A DNA stretch of 34,376 nt from Actinomycetota bacterium. Its GTDB lineage: Bacteria > Actinomycetota > Actinomycetes > Nanopelagicales > Nanopelagicaceae. Location of the stretch: assembly GCA_026393015.1 (NCBI GenBank), contig JAPLBA010000026.1, positions 1-34,376 of the forward strand. Direction: 5' to 3'. Below are positions 26,971 to 34,376 of this stretch, piece after piece (the first letter of the stretch is position 1; every line of letters starts with the position of its first letter). Below the pieces are notes generated by a model. That model had not been told where the DNA came from. It made no database searches and saw only the letters and a program-made list of their open reading frames with translations. The translations under genes were made by a program, and so were the position numbers.

Positions 26971-28334
26971 GCAAGACACTTATTACCGGTGCCTACATCG
27001 CCACAGTTGATTTTCAAGATCGCGAAATCAATGGTGGGTGGGTAGCAATTGATGGAAAGCGCATTGTGGGGATCGGTGCGGGCGAAATCCCAAGCGATTA
27101 CTCGGCTTTCGATCGAATCGATGGTGCCGGTTGTTTGCTCACTCCAGGTTTTGTAAATACACACCATCATCTTTATCAATGGGCCACTCGAGGTATAGCA
27201 ACTGATTCCACGCTCTTTGAATGGTTAGTGGAGCTCTATCCGATTTGGGGACATCTTGATGCGGAAGTCACGTATGGCGCAGCTCAAGGGGCACTCGCTT
27301 CATTGCTACTTTCGGGATGCACTTACACCACCGATCATCACTATGTCTTTCCTGCAGAGGGTGGAGATTGTCTCGCTGCCGAGATCAAGGCAGCCGAAGG
27401 TTTAGGAATTCGTTTCCATCCCACGCGTGGCTCTATGGATCTCGGGCAATCAAAGGGTGGTCTGCCACCAGATAACGTCGTGGAAGATCGCGATCAAATC
27501 TTGATTGCTACTGAAGATGCCATTCGACGTTTTCACGACTCATCAGATGACGCCATGGTCAAGATTGCTGTTGCGCCTTGCTCACCCTTTAGCGTTACCG
27601 GCGAACTTATGAAGGAAGCCGCCGAACTTGCTCGTCGAGAAAATGTTCGGCTACATACACACCTTGCAGAAACACTCGATGAAGAAGATTTTTGCCAGGA
27701 GAAGTTTGGTTGCTCCCCCACTGACTATGTGGAATCCCTTGGATGGCTTGGCTCTGATGTATGGATGGCACATGCGATCCACCTCGATGATTCAGCGGTA
27801 GCAAAATTTGGTAAATCTGGAACTGGTGCGGCGCACTGTCCCTCTTCGAACGCTCGGCTTGGCTCCGGCATCGCACGCGTGCAAGACCTAGTACGCGCCG
27901 GTGCGCCGGTGGGGCTTGGCGTTGACGGTGCTGCGAGTAATGAAAATGGTGAACTACTTACCGAAGTACGCGCCGCTGCTCTCTGGGCTCGCCTCAAAGA
28001 TGGCCCTAAAGCCATGAGCAGTCGTGAATCACTGACGCTTGCTACCCGAGGCGGCGCAAAAGTTCTGGGTCGCGAGAAGGATCTTGGCTCCATCGAAGTA
28101 GGCAAATTGGCTGATCTTGTGCTCTGGAAATTAGACGACATCGGACACATCGACATTGTCGATCCGATCGCAGCCTTAGTGCTTGGACCAAAGGCCGAAG
28201 TCACTGCGCTGCTAGTGAACGGTGAAGTACGAGTACGACACGGTTTAATCACTGCAAAGTCCCATGAAGATATTGCTGCAGAAGCAGCACGCGCGAGCAA
28301 GCGTCTCTTGTCGAGTGCACAGAAGGCAGGCTGA
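26967..28334 (+). CDS. 8-oxoguanine deaminase-like amidohydrolase
   Basis: TPGFVNTHHHLYQWATRG, LLLSGCTYTTDHHYVFP, HTHLAET, MAHAIHLDD, GLGVDGAASNENGELL; located inside the xanthine dehydrogenase operon; TTG start overlapping the previous stop. Confidence 0.85.
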   Translation: MSKTLITGAYIATVDFQDREINGGWVAIDGKRIVGIGAGEIPSDYSAFDRIDGAGCLLTPGFVNTHHHLYQWATRGIATDSTLFEWLVELYPIWGHLDAEVTYGAAQGALASLLLSGCTYTTDHHYVFPAEGGDCLAAEIKAAEGLGIRFHPTRGSMDLGQSKGGLPPDNVVEDRDQILIATEDAIRRFHDSSDDAMVKIAVAPCSPFSVTGELMKEAAELARRENVRLHTHLAETLDEEDFCQEKFGCSPTDYVESLGWLGSDVWMAHAIHLDDSAVAKFGKSGTGAAHCPSSNARLGSGIARVQDLVRAGAPVGLGVDGAASNENGELLTEVRAAALWARLKDGPKAMSSRESLTLATRGGAKVLGREKDLGSIEVGKLADLVLWKLDDIGHIDIVDPIAALVLGPKAEVTALLVNGEVRVRHGLITAKSHEDIAAEAARASKRLLSSAQKAG

Positions 28335-28335
28335 A

Positions 28336-30675
28336 ATGAGTAACTCAACCCTTCCCACCAAACAACGTGATCACATTGAGGCACCCGTACTGGGTGGACT
28401 TGGAGAGAGCGTTGCCCGTCCCGATGGCACCCTGAAGGTCACCGGCGACTTCGCCTATTCAAGTGATCTGTGGGCAGATGGCATGCTCTGGGCCTCGACT
28501 CTGCGTTCTCCCCACCCTCACGCACGTATCAAGTCGATCAACATCGCACCAGCGCTCAAGATCAATGGCGTCTCGGCAGTTCTTACACACGATGATGTGC
28601 CCGGCTCCAAGTTGTTCGGTCTTGAAATTGTCGATCAACCCGTGCTTGCTTTCGACACCATCAAATACCACGGCGAGGCAATTGCGATCGTGGCTGCCGA
28701 CCACCCCGAAACAGCAAAGCGCGCAGCACAGGCGATTGTTGTTGAGTACGAAATCCTCGAACCCGTCGTCGATGCTGATTATGCGATTAGCGGAAAAGCC
28801 CCAATTATTCATGTCGGCGGAAACATCACCCGCCACGTACCAATTATTTTTGGTCCACAAAATCTCAAAGCTGATGTCGTCGTTAAAGGCGAGTACGAAG
28901 TGGGCATGCAGGATCAAGCACCGCTCGGTCCAGAATCTGGTCTAGCAATTCCCGCCGACGATGGTGGAATTGATCTGTATCTCTCGACGCAATGGTTGCA
29001 TGTGGATCGCGGCCAACTCGCAACAGTTCTTGGTTTGCCGCCAGAGAAAGTGCGTCTCACGCTCGCTGGCGTAGGCGGTGCATTCGGTGCTCGTGAAGAT
29101 ATGTCGATGCAGGCACACATTGCACTATTGGCGATGCGCACAGGCAAGCCTGTCAAAATTGTTTATTCTCGGGAAGAATCTTTCTTCGGACACGTGCATC
29201 GCCATCCAGGAAAACTTCGCTATGAACACGGCGTCACCAAAGAAGGAAAGCTCGTCTATGTAAAAGCAAACATTGTCCTTGACGGCGGAGCATATGCCTC
29301 GTCTTCACCGGCAGTGTGTGCAAATGCCGCATGTTTTGCTGTAGGCCCTTACGAAGTTGAGAGCGCCACCATCGACGCATACGTTGCCTACACAAATAAT
29401 CCACCATGTGGCGCCATGCGCGGTTTTGGAGCAGTGCAAACAGGTTTTGCCTACGAATCACAGATGGACAAAATTGCAGAGACCCTAGGAATGGATCCGA
29501 TTGAACTGCGCCTGAAGAACGCCATGGTTCGCAATTCGCTGATGCCCACCGGACAACCTGTTGATTCAGCAGCACCAGTTGCCGAAATTCTAGAGAAGCT
29601 GCGCGATATGCCACTTCCCCCGCTCACCACTACCACAGATGGCTTCGATGTCATTGAACTCCCAGGCGGTGCTAGCAATGTCACCCATGGTGAAGGTGTG
29701 CGGCGTGGCATCGGTTACGCAGTGGGCATTAAGAATATTGGCTTCTCTGAAGGATTTGATGACTATTCCACCGCCAAGGTGCGCTTACAAATAATCAATG
29801 GCGAACCTGTTGTTGAAGTACATACGGCAGCTGCTGAGGTAGGCCAAGGATTAGTCACCCTGAAAGGTCAGATCGCCCGCACAGAACTCGGTGTGCAACG
29901 AGTCGTTATACGTGTGAGTGATACTCAGGTAGGTAGCGCGGGATCGACGAGTGCCTCTCGTCAGTCCTACGTCACCGGTGGCGCGGTCATGACCGCATGC
30001 AGAGCCGTAAGGGATGAAGTACTCCTTTATGCAATGGAGAAACTTGGGCATCTACATCCGCACCTTCTCCACTTCCGTGCTAATTACAAGATGATCAATG
30101 GCGAGATTCGCGACGGCGAAGATCATCTGGTTTCTTCGCTGGCAGATCTCGTCAAGGATCGTGTCTTTGAATGCACTCGCGAATATCGCCATCGCCCCAC
30201 CACGCCAATTGATCCCATTACTGGTCAAGGTTTACCTCACGCGCAATTTGCTTTCGCTGGGCATCGGGCTGTTGTTGATGTGGATATTGAAACTGGCATG
30301 GTAAAAGTTATTGAAATGGCTACCGTGCAAGATGTCGGCAAGGCTTTGAACCCACAAGCTGTTGAGGGCCAAATCGAAGGCGGCACCGCACAAGGTCTCG
30401 GCCTAGCCATTCTCGAAGAAATTCTAGTGGTGAATGGAAAGGTCAAGAATCCTTCATTCACGGATTACTTGATTCCCACCGTGTTAGACATGCCACCTGT
30501 GCGCTCAATCATCCTCGAGTATGCAGATGAGCACGCGCCTTATGGTTTGCGTGGTGTCGGAGAAGCTCCCACGATTTCCAGCACACCTGCTGTTGTTGCA
30601 GCAATTCGACAAGCTACGGGATTGGCGCTCACACGAGTTCCTGTCCGGCCAGAGCACATCACTTCTACAATATAA
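28336..30675 (+). CDS. Xanthine dehydrogenase, molybdopterin-binding subunit
   Basis: GGAFGAREDMSMQAHIALLA, NPPCGAMRGFGAVQ, AAEVGQGLVTLKGQIA, GLRGVGEAP. ORF track starts at 28264; ATG at 28336 fits the preceding stop. Confidence 0.94.
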   Translation: MSNSTLPTKQRDHIEAPVLGGLGESVARPDGTLKVTGDFAYSSDLWADGMLWASTLRSPHPHARIKSINIAPALKINGVSAVLTHDDVPGSKLFGLEIVDQPVLAFDTIKYHGEAIAIVAADHPETAKRAAQAIVVEYEILEPVVDADYAISGKAPIIHVGGNITRHVPIIFGPQNLKADVVVKGEYEVGMQDQAPLGPESGLAIPADDGGIDLYLSTQWLHVDRGQLATVLGLPPEKVRLTLAGVGGAFGAREDMSMQAHIALLAMRTGKPVKIVYSREESFFGHVHRHPGKLRYEHGVTKEGKLVYVKANIVLDGGAYASSSPAVCANAACFAVGPYEVESATIDAYVAYTNNPPCGAMRGFGAVQTGFAYESQMDKIAETLGMDPIELRLKNAMVRNSLMPTGQPVDSAAPVAEILEKLRDMPLPPLTTTTDGFDVIELPGGASNVTHGEGVRRGIGYAVGIKNIGFSEGFDDYSTAKVRLQIINGEPVVEVHTAAAEVGQGLVTLKGQIARTELGVQRVVIRVSDTQVGSAGSTSASRQSYVTGGAVMTACRAVRDEVLLYAMEKLGHLHPHLLHFRANYKMINGEIRDGEDHLVSSLADLVKDRVFECTREYRHRPTTPIDPITGQGLPHAQFAFAGHRAVVDVDIETGMVKVIEMATVQDVGKALNPQAVEGQIEGGTAQGLGLAILEEILVVNGKVKNPSFTDYLIPTVLDMPPVRSIILEYADEHAPYGLRGVGEAPTISSTPAVVAAIRQATGLALTRVPVRPEHITSTI

Positions 30676-30705
30676 ATATAAGCGATTTATAACAGAGAGT
30701 AGATC

Positions 30706-32100
30706 ATGAGTAATACGAGTCCTGGGTACGCAATCACCATCCGCTTGGAGGGACCCGCCTCCTCTTCCCCTACCACGAGCATCACCGCTGCAGTTGCCGC
30801 AGCAGGTGGCTACATGACTGCCTTGGATATTGTTGAGTCCTCTCACGATCGCGTCGTTGTTGACGTCACGTGCGACGCTCGTGATGCTGAGCACGCGGAG
30901 TCCATTACCGAAATCATCTCCGCTCTTCCAGAAATCAAAGTTCGTAAGGTCAGTGATCGTACTTTCCTCCTGCACCTCGGTGGCAAGCTTGAAGTCCATT
31001 CAAAAGTGCCACTCAAGACACGTGATGATCTATCCAGGGCTTACACCCCCGGTGTTGCACGAATTTGTTTAGCAATCGCCGCTGATAAGTCAGATGCCAG
31101 ACGACTTACGATCAAACGAAACACTGTCGCAGTAGTCACCGATGGCTCGGCTGTCCTTGGTCTTGGAAACATCGGCCCAGAGGCCGCGCTTCCAGTAATG
31201 GAAGGTAAGGCTGCACTCTTTAAGAGATTTGCTGATGTAGATGCCTGGCCGGTCTGCCTTGATACCCAAGACGTGGATGAGATTGTGCGCACTGTGCAAT
31301 TAATTGCGCCGGTCTACGGCGGAATCAATCTTGAGGATATCTCTGCGCCACGTTGCTTCGAGGTTGAACGTCGCCTCAAGGAGTTACTTGATATTCCGGT
31401 CTTCCATGATGATCAACATGGCACTGCCATTGTGGTTCTTGCAGCGTTGATTAATGGGCTGCGCCTGGTAAATAAGGACCTTTCAAAGGTAAAGATCGTG
31501 CTCAATGGTGCGGGTGCGGCAGGCGTAGCTATTCTCCGGCTGTTGATGCTTTCTGGCGCAAGTAACATTATCGCTTTCGATAGCAAAGGATCGATCTACG
31601 ACGGGCGTGCAAATCTTGACTCCGCTCGCCAATGGCTTGCAGAAAATACTAATCAATCAAAGTTCTCTGGCGATCTCACAGGTGCCATGAAGGGCGCCGA
31701 TATTTTCATTGGAGTAAGCGCACCTAATGTGTTGAGTGAAGAAGCTGTCGAAGCAATGGCAAAGGACGGCATCGTCTTTGCCCTCTCAAACCCAGATCCA
31801 GAAATTGATCCACTCATTGCCCGCAAGCATGCGCGCGTGGTGGCAACTGGTCGCAGCGATTATCCAAATCAAATTAATAACGTACTTGCCTTCCCTGGAA
31901 TTTTCCGTGGATTGCTCGACGCCGGCGCCTCAAAGATCACCGACGAAATGTTGGTAGCGGCCGCGGAGGCAATTGCGGCCTGCGTGAAACCAGAGCAACT
32001 TAATGAGAGCTTCATTGTGCCGAGCGTTTTCGATGCTGCAGTCGCACCTGCTGTCGCCAGTGCCGTCCGAAAGATTGCCGAGGAAGGGTTAAAGAAATGA
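30706..32100 (+). CDS. NAD(P)-dependent malic enzyme with N-terminal ACT-like domain
   Basis: YTPGVARICLAIA, VAVVTDGSAVLGLGNIGPEAALPVMEGKAALFKRFADVDAWP, FHDDQHGTAIVVLAAL, NGAGAAGVAI; ~75-aa N-terminal regulatory-like domain. Confidence 0.94.
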   Translation: MSNTSPGYAITIRLEGPASSSPTTSITAAVAAAGGYMTALDIVESSHDRVVVDVTCDARDAEHAESITEIISALPEIKVRKVSDRTFLLHLGGKLEVHSKVPLKTRDDLSRAYTPGVARICLAIAADKSDARRLTIKRNTVAVVTDGSAVLGLGNIGPEAALPVMEGKAALFKRFADVDAWPVCLDTQDVDEIVRTVQLIAPVYGGINLEDISAPRCFEVERRLKELLDIPVFHDDQHGTAIVVLAALINGLRLVNKDLSKVKIVLNGAGAAGVAILRLLMLSGASNIIAFDSKGSIYDGRANLDSARQWLAENTNQSKFSGDLTGAMKGADIFIGVSAPNVLSEEAVEAMAKDGIVFALSNPDPEIDPLIARKHARVVATGRSDYPNQINNVLAFPGIFRGLLDAGASKITDEMLVAAAEAIAACVKPEQLNESFIVPSVFDAAVAPAVASAVRKIAEEGLKK

Positions 32101-33671
32101 CAGTTGCACCTTCGAGTGTCGTAGGGGCCGACCAGGTCCTTACCGCTGACGCATTGGAATTCGTGCTCCATTTAGATCGCCTCTTCCATGAACGTCGGGA
32201 CGCACTCCTCGGTGCCCGTCTCACTCGCCGAAAGCAACTGGCTGCTGGGCAGAGCCTGGATTTCCTCCCCGAAACCGCCCATATTCGAAGCGCGCAGTGG
32301 CAGGTGGCTCAGGCTCCTACAGATCTCCTCGATCGCCGGGTGGAGATCACTGGACCTACAGATCCCAAGATGGCAATCAACGCTCTTAACTCGGGAGCTA
32401 AGGTCTGGCTCGCTGACCTCGAGGATTCCAATACCCCCCACTGGAAGAACGTGGTCGAGGGGCAAGTAGTGCTGCAAGGAGTCGCGCGAAAGAGCCTCTC
32501 CTTTACTTCGCCAGAAGGAAAGAATTACGCGCTGAAAGAGGGTCCATTAGCGACGCTCGTGGTGCGCCCACGGGGTTGGCACTTCGATGAAAAACATCTC
32601 ACAGAAAATAATCGCCCAGTTGTAGCCGCCATTTTTGATTTTGGGATGCACTTCTTCCATAACGCAAAAGAGCTCATCGCGCGCGGCTCTGGTCCCTACT
32701 TCTATTTGCCAAAGATGGAGAGCCACCTCGAGGCACGGTTATGGAATGACATTTTTGTTGAAGCACAGAAAGTACTTGGAATTGCGCAAGGAACTATTCG
32801 CGCCACTGTTCTCATTGAAACTATCCCGGCCGCATTTGAAATGGAAGAGATCCTCTACGAGCTAAAAGATCATATGAGTGGACTTAACGCCGGTCGCTGG
32901 GATTACCTATTTTCTATTGTGAAGAATTTCCGGGATGCGGGCGTGAAGTTTGTGCTTCCGGATCGCGCTTCATTGACCATGACGGCTCCCATGATGCGCG
33001 CATATACAGACTTGCTGGTTTCTACGTGTCATAAGCGTGGAGCTTTCGCGATGGGTGGCATGGCCGCCTTCATCCCCAGCCGTAAAGACGAAGCAGTCAA
33101 CAAGATTGCCATCGAAAAAGTAAGTGCCGATAAGAATCGTGAAGTAAACGATGGTTTCGATGGTTCTTGGGTAGCACATCCTGATCTTGTTTCGCTCTGC
33201 GCAGATATTTTCACCACAGTGCTGGGAGACCGACCTAACCAAGTGGCTCGGCTACGCCCCGAGGTAAACGTCACCGCCGCACAATTGCTATCAGTGGATC
33301 AAACTCCTGGGTCAGTAAGCGAAGCGGGATTACACCAGAACATTGATATTGCCTTGCAATACTTGGCCGCTTGGCTCGACGGCAATGGCGCCGCATCTAT
33401 TCACAATTTGATGGAAGATGCCGCCACCGCAGAGATCTCGCGTTCGCAAATCTGGCAACAAGTGAGGAACGCGGTCACTTACTCAGATACCTCGAGAATT
33501 GCCACCAAAGAATTAGTACAAGAGGCTCTGAATACTGAGGTAGCACGCCTTGAGGCTGCGGGATTTGACCCAAAGAAATTGGCGGAAGCGGCACAACTCT
33601 TTGCACGAGTATGTCTTGATGACGTATACGTCGACTTCCTCACATTGCCAGCACTCGAGATGATCGACTAA
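32097..33671 (+). CDS. aceB: Malate synthase A
   Basis: LADLEDSNTPHWKNVVEGQ, VVRPRGWHFDEKH, FYLPKMESHLEARLW, SGLNAGRWDYLFSIVK, GGMAAFIPSRKD. Confidence 0.96.
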   Translation: MTVAPSSVVGADQVLTADALEFVLHLDRLFHERRDALLGARLTRRKQLAAGQSLDFLPETAHIRSAQWQVAQAPTDLLDRRVEITGPTDPKMAINALNSGAKVWLADLEDSNTPHWKNVVEGQVVLQGVARKSLSFTSPEGKNYALKEGPLATLVVRPRGWHFDEKHLTENNRPVVAAIFDFGMHFFHNAKELIARGSGPYFYLPKMESHLEARLWNDIFVEAQKVLGIAQGTIRATVLIETIPAAFEMEEILYELKDHMSGLNAGRWDYLFSIVKNFRDAGVKFVLPDRASLTMTAPMMRAYTDLLVSTCHKRGAFAMGGMAAFIPSRKDEAVNKIAIEKVSADKNREVNDGFDGSWVAHPDLVSLCADIFTTVLGDRPNQVARLRPEVNVTAAQLLSVDQTPGSVSEAGLHQNIDIALQYLAAWLDGNGAASIHNLMEDAATAEISRSQIWQQVRNAVTYSDTSRIATKELVQEALNTEVARLEAAGFDPKKLAEAAQLFARVCLDDVYVDFLTLPALEMID

Positions 33672-34376
33672 ATGAATTGCGATCTCGTTCTTCGTTCTTT
33701 ACGAGTGGTGACACCGGAAGGAGAACGAAGCGCGGCTCTGGCAGTGAGCAACGGAAAGTTCGTCGCGGTCTCCGAATTCGACGCACATTTTGATTGCGAC
33801 CAAGACTTCACACTTTCTGGCGTAATCATGCCGGGCATCGTGGATACGCATGTGCACATCAACGAACCTGGTCGCACAGAGTGGGAAGGCTTCGAGACCG
33901 CCACCAAAGCAGCTGCGGCAGGCGGCGTCACTACCGTGATCGATATGCCACTCAATAGCATTCCTCCCACCACATCAGTTGCAGCTCTCAACACGAAGAA
34001 AGAAGCAGCGCTAGGAAAAACTTCGGTCGATGTGGGTTTCTGGGGCGGATCTATTCCAGGAAATACTGGAGACCTTATTCCGCTACACAATGCCGGTGTA
34101 TTCGGATTCAAATGCTTCTTGCTTCATTCTGGAGTTGATGAATTTCCAGCAACCACCGAAGTTGAGTTCGCTGAAGCGTTAGAGATCCTCGCGAAAGTTG
34201 ATGGTCTTATGGTGGTGCACGCAGAGGATGCACACGTTATCGAGGATTCCACTCGCGCAGGATCACGCGATTACCAGGAATTTCTTGCATCGAGGCCAAA
34301 GGGTGCGGAGAACGAAGCCATCGCACAAGTCATTCGAGAAGCACGACGCACAGGTGCCCGAGTGCATGTACTACAT
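33672..34376 (+). CDS. allB: Allantoinase, truncated by the window end
   Basis: Open frame from ATG 33672 to the window edge, absent from the ORF track: MPGIVDTHVHINEPGRTEWEGFETATKAAAAGGVTTVIDMPLNSIPPTT...FGFKCFLLHSG...VVHAEDAHVI...SRDYQEFLASRPKGAENEAIAQVI. Confidence 0.9.
   Translation, partial: MNCDLVLRSLRVVTPEGERSAALAVSNGKFVAVSEFDAHFDCDQDFTLSGVIMPGIVDTHVHINEPGRTEWEGFETATKAAAAGGVTTVIDMPLNSIPPTTSVAALNTKKEAALGKTSVDVGFWGGSIPGNTGDLIPLHNAGVFGFKCFLLHSGVDEFPATTEVEFAEALEILAKVDGLMVVHAEDAHVIEDSTRAGSRDYQEFLASRPKGAENEAIAQVIREARRTGARVHVLH

Noticed and set aside
27725-28384. 219-aa minus-strand ORF
   Set aside because: Antisense to the 8-oxoguanine deaminase-like gene; Ser/Arg/Thr-rich shadow frame.

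Overview
This window looks like a chromosomal segment of a streamlined, mid-GC actinobacterium; the lineage is inferred and was not tested. The left part carries recR, dnaX, an SRP RNA and tRNA-Ser(GGA). Next come a few unknown or secreted ORFs beside a degenerate copy of the tRNA-Ser 3' end. Housekeeping genes follow: an aldehyde dehydrogenase, tRNA-Ser(CGA), tadA with its associated protein, upp, and an orphan ParA. The right ~24 kb is a purine/nucleobase acquisition and catabolism region. It holds two complete BMP-type (nucleoside-class) ABC transporters flanking a PucR regulator. The left transporter ends in a yeast Fcy1-like cytosine deaminase and a class III aminotransferase. The right transporter is followed by an unusual regulator (MTH1187/thiamine-binding-like domain plus a DauR/YheO-type HTH), then uraD, uraH, uricase, three xanthine dehydrogenase subunits, an 8-oxoguanine deaminase-like enzyme, malic enzyme, malate synthase and an allantoinase cut by the window end. 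No CRISPR, transposase or phage genes were seen. The strongest leads are the HTH fusion regulator, repeated motifs in the pucR and transporter promoters, a long hairpin between the second binding-protein gene and its ATPase gene, the leaderless uraD promoter, the tRNA-Ser att-like relic, and the Fcy1-like deaminase.
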